Shown here: positions 25,439-34,100 of the stretch, one piece after another
Layout: each line of letters opens with the position of its first letter
Numbering within the stretch: position 1 is the first letter of the stretch
NCBI RefSeq assembly: GCF_000424585.1
Contig: NZ_AUKE01000004.1
Coordinates: 212,249-276,248, forward strand
DNA from: Butyrivibrio sp. MC2013
GTDB taxonomy: Bacteria > Bacillota > Clostridia > Lachnospirales > Lachnospiraceae
Direction of reading: 5' to 3'
DNA length: 64,000 nucleotides
Notes under the pieces: model-generated
Databases searched by the model: none
The model's input: the letters and a program-made list of their open reading frames with translations, nothing else
What the model was told of the DNA's origin: nothing
Position numbers and translations under genes: made by a program

Positions 25439-27106
25439 TCAGCTGAGCCACTCTCTCAGCACAGCTCTCACTGCGCCTTTCCCCCGTGTCATCTTTATAA
25501 ACAGCTCTGTCACTGTATCAGCCATACAAGTAGCTTCAAGATCAATGCCAAATATCCTCTCATCTGTCAGGATGCTGCTAAGCCCGGCCCTTGCATCAGC
25601 TAAAGCTTCCCGAGATACGACGGCTTTATCTCCTTCCGGCGAATAAATGGCCTTGTCATCTACTGCAAATGCTGACATATGATCGGTAAGCTCTTCCAGC
25701 ATAGGATCCGGGGACAGTTCAAAGCTACTGCCCTCATCATCTACTGCCATCAGATATCTGAGCCAGCCTGCAAATACCAGAGGTATAGCCTTTAAGCCTG
25801 TAATATCCCTTCCGTCTTTTATGTAATTTTTGATAGTCTCACCATATCTGATAGAGAGCTTTTGGGAAGTATCCGTTGCTATCCTTTGTGGAGTGTCAGG
25901 CATGAAGGGATTGGGTAGCCTTACCTTTACCACAGTATCTATGAATTCCCTTGGAGAGAGGACTCCCGGATCTGTAACCACAGGCAGGCCTTCCTTATAG
26001 CCAAGGATATCTACAAGCTGTATCAGGTCATTATCCTTCATTTCATCAGATATCTTCTTGTAACCCAAAAGGCAGCCAAATACTGCCAGTGCAGTATGCA
26101 GGGGGTTGAGACAGGTGCAGACCTTCATCCTCTCTACCTTGTCCACAGTCTCCCTGTCAGTCAGGATAAATCCTGCCTTCTCCAGATCAGGTCTTCCGTT
26201 TGGAAATGAGTCCTCTATGACCAGATACTCTGTCTCCTCTGCATTTACAAAGGGCGCCACATAGGTATTCTTTGATGTGACCTCAGGCTCTAGGCCTTCA
26301 AGGCCGTCGTCCCTTAGCATTTTTTCCACTTCCGGATCAGGTCTTGGTGTGATCTTATCGATCATGGTCCAGGGAAAAGACACCTTGGAGCTGTCATTAA
26401 CATACGCAGCAAAGCCCTTCTTTGCCTTTCCGCCACTCTCCCATTTATCTGCAAATTCTGTCATAGCCTGCTTTAACTTATCTCCGTTATGGGAGCAGTT
26501 GTCTGTACTTACCATGGCAATAGGCTTTGCACCAGCCATAAAGCGTGCATATAAAAGCTCTGCCACCTTTCCCATATAGCTGACGCAGTGGCTGGGTCCA
26601 TTTTCAAAGTCTTCTAAAACCTCAGGCTGATAGGCACCAGCGGACCCCTTTAGGCAGTAGCCTTTTTCTGTGATGGTAAATGTGGCAAGCTGCAGAGAGC
26701 CTTCTTCAAATATCTCTTTTAATCTGCCCATCTCTGCGACATTTGTACTGTCCAACTTACAGGACTCAGCTATAGCCCCCACTACTGTCTTATTGACGGC
26801 GGCGTCTGACTTTAACGTAACCAGGATGGAATAGTTGTCCGCAGGCCTGTATGCCTTATCTATGATCTCATAATCATAGCCCTCGACCACAGTGATACCC
26901 CTGTCTATGACGCCCGCTTCCAAAAGCCTGTCAGCTGCCGCAGCATGGAAAGCCCTGAAGATATTACCTGCTCCAAAGTGCACCCAAAGGGGGGCTTTAA
27001 CCGTCTGATATATCATTTTCTCCCTGTCATAGGAAGGGAGCTTATAGCCCTTCTCTTCCCAGAGATTTCTTTCCCTTATACTTTTCTCATTAAGCTTCAT
27101 GACCAC
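25439..27106 (-). CDS. uxuB: Mannonate/fructuronate oxidoreductase (mannitol dehydrogenase family)
   Basis: 555 residues of the polyol-specific long-chain dehydrogenase family. It probably reduces fructuronate to mannonate with NADH. Visible are the N-terminal nucleotide-binding region LWVHFGAGNIFRAFHAAAAD, VVEGYDYEI, the substrate loop FPWTMIDKITPRPDPEV and the catalytic region VCTCLNPLHTALAVFGCLLG, with the conserved Asn-Pro-x-His. The start is GTG at 27106 with GAGGGG seven bases before, or ATG at 27100. It starts 3 nt after the uxuA stop, so the pair is coupled. Its length is slightly above the Escherichia coli UxuB. Confidence 0.9.
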   Translation of the reverse strand: MVMKLNEKSIRERNLWEEKGYKLPSYDREKMIYQTVKAPLWVHFGAGNIFRAFHAAAADRLLEAGVIDRGITVVEGYDYEIIDKAYRPADNYSILVTLKSDAAVNKTVVGAIAESCKLDSTNVAEMGRLKEIFEEGSLQLATFTITEKGYCLKGSAGAYQPEVLEDFENGPSHCVSYMGKVAELLYARFMAGAKPIAMVSTDNCSHNGDKLKQAMTEFADKWESGGKAKKGFAAYVNDSSKVSFPWTMIDKITPRPDPEVEKMLRDDGLEGLEPEVTSKNTYVAPFVNAEETEYLVIEDSFPNGRPDLEKAGFILTDRETVDKVERMKVCTCLNPLHTALAVFGCLLGYKKISDEMKDNDLIQLVDILGYKEGLPVVTDPGVLSPREFIDTVVKVRLPNPFMPDTPQRIATDTSQKLSIRYGETIKNYIKDGRDITGLKAIPLVFAGWLRYLMAVDDEGSSFELSPDPMLEELTDHMSAFAVDDKAIYSPEGDKAVVSREALADARAGLSSILTDERIFGIDLEATCMADTVTELFIKMTRGKGAVRAVLREWLS

Positions 27107-27109
27107 CTA

Positions 27110-28183
27110 TCATCCCCTCTTATGTGCCTTATCTATTGCTTCCCAGAGACCGTTCAGATATGCAGCTCCCAGTGCTCTGTCATAGAGGCCGTATCCCGGC
27201 ATAGCCTTTTCTCCCCAGATCATCCTGCCATGATCAGGGCGAATAGGTCCGTCAAAGCCTATATCATAGAGAGCCTTCATGATCTCATACAGGTCAAAAG
27301 AGCCATCGGAAGACAGATGAGCAGCTTCCTCAAAATCATCAGTCGAGTTGAATTTCAGATTTCTGACATGGGCAAAATGTATCCTGCCCTTAAGGGAACG
27401 GATCATATCCGGCAGGTTATTCTCCAGATTGGTACCATAGGAACCGGAGCAGAAAGTCACGCCATTATGAGGGTTATCCACCATCTTCATCATGCGCAGG
27501 ATATTCTCCTTATTGATGATGATCCTGGGCAGCCCAAATACGCTCCATGCAGGGTCATCAGGATGAATAGCCATGTTGATGTCGTACTTGTCACAGGTAG
27601 GCATGATGCGCTCCAAAAAGTATTTCAGGTTAGCAAAGAGCTTCTCATCATCCACATCCTTATACATCTCAAAGAGTTCTTTGACATGAGCCAGCCTCTC
27701 AGGCTCCCAGCCAGGCATGATAGAGCCGTTCATATCACCTGCAATGGAATCAAACATCTCTTCCGGTACCAGCGCATCTACAGCCTTTTGTGTATATGCA
27801 AGCACCGTTGAGCCGTCCCATCTCTTTCTTGCCAGTTCAGTTCTGGTCCAGTCAAAAACAGGCATAAAGTTGTAGCAGACCATATGTATATCTTCCTGGC
27901 CAAGATTCTCCAGGCATTTGATATAGTTTTCGATATAACGGTCCCTGTCAGGGCTGCCTATCTTGATCGCATCATGAACATTGACGCTCTCAATGCCTGC
28001 AATATGCATACCTGCAGCCTCTACTTCATCCTTAAGAGCGCGAATCCTCTCCCTTGTCCATACATCTCCGGGCTGAGTATCATAAAGCGTTGTGATCACA
28101 CCCTTTACCCCGGGAATCTGCCTGATCTGTTCCAAAGTCACAGTATCAAAGCCCGTTCCATACCATCTAAGTGTCATCTCCAT
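27110..28183 (-). CDS. uxuA: Mannonate dehydratase
   Basis: This enzyme dehydrates D-mannonate to 2-keto-3-deoxygluconate. The start is ATG at 28183, seven bases after AGGAGG; the upstream in-frame GTG is inside the leader. 357 residues: EMTLRWYGTGFDTVTLEQIR, the PGVKGVITTLYD strand, KCLENLGQEDIHMVCYNFMPVFDWTRT, MAIHPDDPAWSVFGLPR, VTFCSGSYGTNLENN, RIHFAHVRNL and RPDHGRMIWGE, which together supply the His, Cys and Asp metal ligands of UxuA. It is the first gene of the hexuronate run and divergent from an AraC gene. Confidence 0.96.
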   Translation of the reverse strand: MEMTLRWYGTGFDTVTLEQIRQIPGVKGVITTLYDTQPGDVWTRERIRALKDEVEAAGMHIAGIESVNVHDAIKIGSPDRDRYIENYIKCLENLGQEDIHMVCYNFMPVFDWTRTELARKRWDGSTVLAYTQKAVDALVPEEMFDSIAGDMNGSIMPGWEPERLAHVKELFEMYKDVDDEKLFANLKYFLERIMPTCDKYDINMAIHPDDPAWSVFGLPRIIINKENILRMMKMVDNPHNGVTFCSGSYGTNLENNLPDMIRSLKGRIHFAHVRNLKFNSTDDFEEAAHLSSDGSFDLYEIMKALYDIGFDGPIRPDHGRMIWGEKAMPGYGLYDRALGAAYLNGLWEAIDKAHKRG

Positions 28184-28204
28184 AAGATTTCCTCCTCTTA
28201 ACAC

Positions 28205-28240
28205 GCCTTTGATATAACAGATAAGAGCCTTATCAAAGGC
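28205..28240. promoter_or_regulatory. Inverted repeat in the uxuA leader
   Basis: Perfect 10-bp arms GCCTTTGATA and TATCAAAGGC are separated by 16 bp, immediately upstream of the uxuA ribosome binding site. It could be an operator for a regulator of the hexuronate genes or an RNA hairpin. There is no T-run, so it is not a usual terminator. Confidence 0.5.
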
Positions 28241-28316
28241 AGTTCATTAACGTATATGCTAATAGGAGTATATTAAAGAGAATCAGGAAGCAGAATTGCA
28301 GAGATTGTTGTACACA

Positions 28317-28345
28317 TTGCAAAACTTGTGCCAGTAAACTATTAT
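28317..28345 (+). promoter_or_regulatory. Promoter of the divergent AraC gene
   Basis: TTGCAA (28317-28322) and TATTAT (28340-28345) are separated by 17 bp, 20 nt before the first possible start of the AraC gene. It shares the 160-bp divergent region with uxuA. Confidence 0.5.
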
Positions 28346-28364
28346 TATATATACGCGGGACTGT

Positions 28365-29309
28365 ATGACAAAATATCCTTTTAACCAGCGGATGGAAAGA
28401 GATAGGAATATGAAGAAAAACCTCCAGACAACCTTTAGCACACGCCAGTACATGCTTTCTAAGGATTTCGAGATATATTATTACAGTGACAGAGACCTCC
28501 AAAATGTACGATACCATGCACATGATTATTATGAGTTTTATTTTTTCCTGGAGGGTAATGTGGAAATGGAAGTTGGCGGAGCCAAAGTAAGACTGACTCC
28601 CGGAGATATGATCCTGATACCTCCCCACCAAAAGCACAGACTAAGCGTGATATCAGCGCCCGATAATAAAGGACAAACTACTGTTAGTCCCTATAGACGT
28701 TTCGTCTTTTGGATCAGCAAAGATTATCTGACAGACCTTATGAAATTGTCAGGAAGCTACGGCTATGTAATGCAGCAGGCATCTATCAAAAAGAAATACA
28801 TTTATCATTTTGATATATTCACCTTTAATGAGCTTCGAAGCCGGATTTTCAGCCTCATAGAAGAACTCAGGTCAGACCGCTTTGGCAGGGATGCCCGCTC
28901 CTGCCTGTTGGTAAATGATCTGGTTTTTAGCATCAACCGCTATGTATACGAGCTGGACCATCCAAACAGTCCTAAAGAAGAGCACTCATTATATCAGAAT
29001 CTCCTGTCATATATCGAAGAGCACATAGATGAGGACATCAGTCTGGATGCTTTGGCCGCTGCCTGCTATGCCAGCAAGTTCCATATTGCTCATATTTTTA
29101 AAGACAATCTGGGCATCTCTGTCCATCAATATATATTAAAAAAGCGTCTCTCATTATCGAGAGACGCCATAATGTCAGGCACTGAGATCACCAAAGCATA
29201 TCTCATGTGCGGCTTTAAAGATTATTCAGCTTTTTTCAAAGCCTTTAAAAAGGAATACGGTATGTCCCCAAAGGAATATAGGGATATTTATACCATGAAT
29301 ATGGAATAA
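28365..29309 (+). CDS. AraC-family transcriptional regulator, divergent from uxuA
   Basis: Up to 314 residues; internal ATGs at 28392 and 28410 are alternative starts, the latter preceded by GATAGGA. The cupin domain has VRYHAHDYYEFYFFLEGNVE and LTPGDMILIPPHQKHRLSV. The C-terminal DNA-binding domain (about 205-310) has ISLDALAAACYASKFHIAHI and YLMCGFKDYSAFFKAFKKEY, then GMSPKEYR. It is divergently arranged with uxuA, which makes it the best candidate for the regulator of the hexuronate operon, with the inverted repeat at 28205-28240 as a possible site. Confidence 0.9.
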   Translation: MTKYPFNQRMERDRNMKKNLQTTFSTRQYMLSKDFEIYYYSDRDLQNVRYHAHDYYEFYFFLEGNVEMEVGGAKVRLTPGDMILIPPHQKHRLSVISAPDNKGQTTVSPYRRFVFWISKDYLTDLMKLSGSYGYVMQQASIKKKYIYHFDIFTFNELRSRIFSLIEELRSDRFGRDARSCLLVNDLVFSINRYVYELDHPNSPKEEHSLYQNLLSYIEEHIDEDISLDALAAACYASKFHIAHIFKDNLGISVHQYILKKRLSLSRDAIMSGTEITKAYLMCGFKDYSAFFKAFKKEYGMSPKEYRDIYTMNME

Positions 29310-29317
29310 AACAATTA

Positions 29318-30919
29318 TTAATTCTGCTTGTTCCTACTACCCATAAGGATGCAGAAGCCTACTGTCAAGATAATTCCCACAGGAAGAGATATCCACGCCG
29401 ACCTCGTAATACCAGCCAGCAAATAAGTGATAAAGGAAATGGCTGCACAAGTCATAGCATAGGGCATCTGAGTGGATACATGATCGATATGATTGCACTT
29501 GGCACCTGCAGATGACATGATAGTGGTATCGGATATAGGCGAGCAATGATCACCGCATACAGCGCCTGCCATACATGCAGACATGGAGATGATCATCATA
29601 GTATCATCCACACCTGAGAAAATAGTAACTACAATAGGTATGAGAATACCAAATGTACCCCAGCTGGTACCTGTAGCAAAGGCAAGGAAACAAGCTACAA
29701 GGAAGATAATGCCGGGCAGGATCACCAGCATACTGCCTGCAGAATGCTCTACCAAAGCTGCCACATACTCTTTGGCTCCAAGAGAATCTGTCATAGACTT
29801 AAGGCTCCATGCCAGTGTCAGGATCAGTATGGCAGGTACCATTGATTTGAAGCCCTCAGGAATGCATTCCATACAATCTCTAAAGCTCAGTACTCTCCTT
29901 ATGAAATACCAGCTGATGGTCAGGATCATACCTGCAAAGGAACCATATACAAGACCAACAGAAGCATCACTTCCTGCAAAAGCATTGATAAAGCTCTCGC
30001 CTTCAAAGAAGCCGCCGGTATAGATCATTCCAAATATACAGCATACGATCAGAGCAACAACTGGCAGGATCAGATCAAGCACAGTTCCTTTTCCCTTGAT
30101 ATCATCCTCAGAATCTGCACCCTCTTTCTGCTTGCCATGACCAAATACATCCCCCTTCTCAGCTGCCTCCAGTTCAAACCTGGCCATAGGGCCATAGTCA
30201 GCCTTAAAGACCACTATGGATACCATCATGATAATAGTTAGGAGTGCATAGAAATTATAAGGAATGGTCTTTACAAAGAGGCCAATGCCGTTCTCACCTT
30301 CGACAAAGCCGGAAACTGCAGCAGCCCAGGAGCTGATAGGTGCAATAATACACACAGGAGCTGCGGTTGCATCAATAAGATATGCAAGCTTTGCTCTTGA
30401 TACCTTATACTTGTCAGTAACAGGTCTCATAACGCTTCCCACTGTGAGACAGTTAAAATAATCATCAATAAAGATCAGCACACCCAGCGCGATAGTAGCC
30501 AGCTGCACTCCCACTCTGCTCTTTATATGCTTAGAAGCCCATTCTCCAAAAGCAGCAGAGCCGCCCGCTTTGTTCATGAGCGCTACCATGACACCCAAGA
30601 TCACAAGAAAGCAGAGTATACCCACATTGTACTCATCACTGAGCACTGCTCTGAGACCATTTGTATAAAGGTGATTCACTCCTGCTTCGACATTAAAATC
30701 AGAATATAGAAGAGCTCCCGCTACTACTCCCAAAAAGAGAGAGCTGTATACTTCTTTGGATATCAACGCCAGTATAATGGCGATAAGCGGCGGAACAAGC
30801 GCCCAGAAAGACTCCTGAACAGTATCCGCATTGGTAGCCACTGCAGCCACTGCCATTAGTGCTACCATCACACAAAACAAAACAATATGTACCAGGTAAT
30901 AACGATTTCTTTTATCCAT
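29318..30919 (-). CDS. NhaC-family sodium/proton antiporter or related secondary transporter
   Basis: 533 residues with about 11-12 membrane segments. Family features are IFIDDYFNCLTVGSVMRPV and SWAAAVSGFVEGENG in the first half and FATGTSWGTFGILIPIV with GAVCGDHCSPISDTTIMSSA in the second, the latter being the signature of the NhaC and ArsB-like ion transporters. The substrate is probably Na+/H+ or an amino acid/H+ antiport. The gene ends 9 nt from the convergent AraC gene. It might serve sodium-coupled uronate transport only indirectly. Its own GGGGGAAGAG site precedes the ATG. In 30920-31140 there is no gene. Confidence 0.85.
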   Translation of the reverse strand: MDKRNRYYLVHIVLFCVMVALMAVAAVATNADTVQESFWALVPPLIAIILALISKEVYSSLFLGVVAGALLYSDFNVEAGVNHLYTNGLRAVLSDEYNVGILCFLVILGVMVALMNKAGGSAAFGEWASKHIKSRVGVQLATIALGVLIFIDDYFNCLTVGSVMRPVTDKYKVSRAKLAYLIDATAAPVCIIAPISSWAAAVSGFVEGENGIGLFVKTIPYNFYALLTIIMMVSIVVFKADYGPMARFELEAAEKGDVFGHGKQKEGADSEDDIKGKGTVLDLILPVVALIVCCIFGMIYTGGFFEGESFINAFAGSDASVGLVYGSFAGMILTISWYFIRRVLSFRDCMECIPEGFKSMVPAILILTLAWSLKSMTDSLGAKEYVAALVEHSAGSMLVILPGIIFLVACFLAFATGTSWGTFGILIPIVVTIFSGVDDTMMIISMSACMAGAVCGDHCSPISDTTIMSSAGAKCNHIDHVSTQMPYAMTCAAISFITYLLAGITRSAWISLPVGIILTVGFCILMGSRNKQN

Positions 30920-31081
30920 CTCTTCCCCCTTATCTAAATAAATACCTAATAAAGATTTTAGTGTAGTAACGTGTTACAAGCAAGATGCATTAGAAAAATA
31001 ATTATTCTTTTCAATACAACTAACTGTTCACTAACCAATAATAATCGCGATACAGCAACTAGATAATCTAATATACAAAGA

Positions 31082-31103
31082 GGTGCATAGAAATCTATGC
31101 ACC
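31082..31103 (-). terminator. Terminator of the GH16 gene
   Basis: A perfect 10-bp stem GGTGCATAGA/TCTATGCACC with an AA loop is followed on the minus strand by CTCTTTGTATATT. It lies 38 nt beyond the GH16 stop. Confidence 0.7.
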
Positions 31104-31140
31104 CCTCCGCTATTACTATATCTTTATGAGGTTTACTTAT

Positions 31141-34100
31141 TTACCATCTAAAACCGAAGAGTCCCTTTAAGATGGAAGAAATTGCCTTAACAACAGTCTT
31201 AACAACCTTAACCACTACCTTTACGATCACTACTACAGGCTGAGGAACATGGTGATGTCCGGGATCTGTAGGTTCAGGATCTGTAGGCTCAGGATCTGTG
31301 GGATCTGTGGGCTCAGGATCTGTAGGATCTGTAGGCTCAGGATCTGTAGGATCTGTGGGCTCGGGATCTGTAGGATCTGTAGGCTCAGGATCTGTAGGAT
31401 CTGTAGGTTCGGGATCTACAGGCTCTTCTGTTCCGGGTTCTGTAGGATCTGTAGGTTCAGGATCTACAGGATTCTGAACAAAGAGATCATCATCAACTGT
31501 ATCATCGTTATCTGTGCTGCCGCCTTCGCTAGCTTCCTTAACAAGATCCATATGGATATTCTTGAAAGAGAATGTAGCATCGCTGGCCTGGCTGTCACCA
31601 AAGCCGAAATCAAAGTGACAATCATCAAGAGTTGCGTTTGAAGTAAATACTGTCTCATAAGAGATGTATCCATCTTCGTCTGCTGTCTGACCGTTGGAAT
31701 CCACTTCAACGATATCATGAGCCACTGTCCAGCTTCCGCCGTTCTCCTGAACGATATATTTGAACTTACCGTTGTTGGTACCTGTAAACTTGTAATCAAA
31801 GGTCAGCTTATACTTCTGGCTAGCCTGTACTGAGAAGTTGCTGCTGCCCAGCTGAGGTGAATACCATGTACCGCCGCTGGTGATTCCTCTCATGGTGATA
31901 ACACCATCTGCTTCTTCAAGAGCAATAGCAGAACCTGCACCATTATCTCCTGTCCAGGTGATAGTCTCATCAATGGGATGCTCACTTACTGTAGAAGCCT
32001 GGTTCTCACCCTTCATCACTACATTATCGATCTGAACAGATGTACCCTTTGCAAAGCTCAGTACCAGAGCTCCATTAGAGAGATCTTCTGATGTTGTCAT
32101 GGACAGAGCATATCTTCTTACGCCGTCTCCAGCCTTATATGCAGCCTTTGCGCTTGCAAGCTCCTTGCCCAGTGTTACAGTTCCATCCTCAGCTGTATTT
32201 ACAGAGTAGATAGCAGCCTTAACAGCTGAATCTGTTTCTGAATACATATCAAATGCAACTGTGTATGTATCAGCGGTCATCTTGATGCCGGGCTGATAGA
32301 TTGTAGGAACGCCTGCCTCAGCGGCAACCTGTCCTCTACGCTCATAGTACTTGATTCCGTCTGCGATCTGCTCGTAGTTGGTCATGGAAGCAATATCCTT
32401 GACTCTTACATCAGAATCCTTAAGTGCCTCAGTTGTGTATCTGGGAACATTAAGTGTAGTTCCACCTACTACTGCCCAGTAACCTGTGTGGTTATTGCCC
32501 TGGTCAAATGTTCCATTGAATACCATGTTGCCATCAGCTGTTACGCCATGTGCTCCGGAAGGATCTGTAGCTCCGATCAGCTCAGGATCAACAATCTCAA
32601 CCTTAACATTTGATACATATACTGTACCTGTTCCCTGTCCACCGATATTGAACTCAATACGGCAGTTGTCAAAATCTTCAGACTGCTGGAAGATAAAGGA
32701 ATTAGATGCAGGTGAATCTCCAAGAGTAAATGTCTGAACACCATATGTGCTCCAACCTGCATACTCCTTGGAATCGCAGTTAACCTGCTTACCTACCATG
32801 CCGCCTTCTGCGTATGCATCATAGGATACCTTGTATACATATCCCTTCTTGGCATCATAGTGACCGATCAACTGTACGCCGTAGTCCTGATTGCCCTGAG
32901 ATGATATATCAACCTTAGCCCAGGTCTTGCCTGCAGCATCTGTTACTGTCTCTGCTGTAGCAGCAGCATTATCCTGGTTGGAAAGATACCATTTGCCGCT
33001 TCCTGCTGCAGCGCTGTCATTGTGTCCGCCGCCTGTTACATCCAAGTTATCAGCTGTGATCTCTGCGATCTGATTGATTCCCTGGAACTCTGTCCAATCC
33101 TTAAGAGCAGAGCCGTCAGCCGTCTTTACAACTGCATCCGGATAACCGTCTGTTTTCTGGAAGCAACGGATGTAGTCAACATACATGTTGATATCATCCT
33201 GGAACTTTGCCTTATTGGCTGATCCGCCGAACTGTCCGCTATCAACAGCCAGGTTCAGGATCATGTAGAAAGGTGCATCAAAAGGTGCATCAAATCCAAG
33301 TGTATCAGATGCTCCGGGAATGGTGCTTGCCCAGTTGCTGGAGGAGTAGATCTCCTGACCGTCATAATAGAAGGTCATCTTGCCGGGCTCCCAATCTACT
33401 GCGTATGTATGGAAGTATCTTACATCAGAATTCAGTGCTGTGTAGCCGCTTCCCTTATATACATGGCTGGGAACGCCCCAGTGCAATGTTGAGCAAGCCT
33501 GATTGCTCTGAGTACCTGTAGTCTCCAGGATATCGATCTCACCGGATACAGGCCATCCGCCATAAATAGCTGTGCTCTGAGGCAGCATCCAGAATGCAGG
33601 CCAAGCACCGGCTGTCTGAGGAAGTGATATTCTTCCTTCAATGTATCCGTATGTAGAATTGAAGAGTTCCTGTGTATGTGTTGTAGTACGGATCCTTGCG
33701 GATGTGTAATTCTTCTTGCTCTCTGAAGCGTAGGTATAACCATTCTTCTCATAGGAAGCTGTCAGACGAAGAAGTCCGTCGCCTTCACCGTCTCCATCAA
33801 GGTCTTCGTTTACAGAGATATTCTTGGCATCACTGGTGTAGCACTCAAGCTCGTTGTTGCCCCAACCGCCATTACCGCAGTCAGTACTTCCATCACCCAG
33901 CTGATAGCCCCAGTTATTAAGGTCAAGACCTGTATTAGCATCAACTGTGTCATCACCGTAGTTGCCATCAAACTCGTCTGCCCAGATCAGAGTATAACCG
34001 TCTTTGCTTCTTCCGGGATCAGCATAGTCATAAAGTGCATTGTCCTCGGCTGAGAAATCATACTCAGGTCCCTTGGCTCCAACTGCTGTTCCGCCGCCAA

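Noticed and set aside
26945..27811. 288-residue frame antisense to uxuA and uxuB
   Set aside because: Covers two genes with intact active sites; no ribosome binding site.
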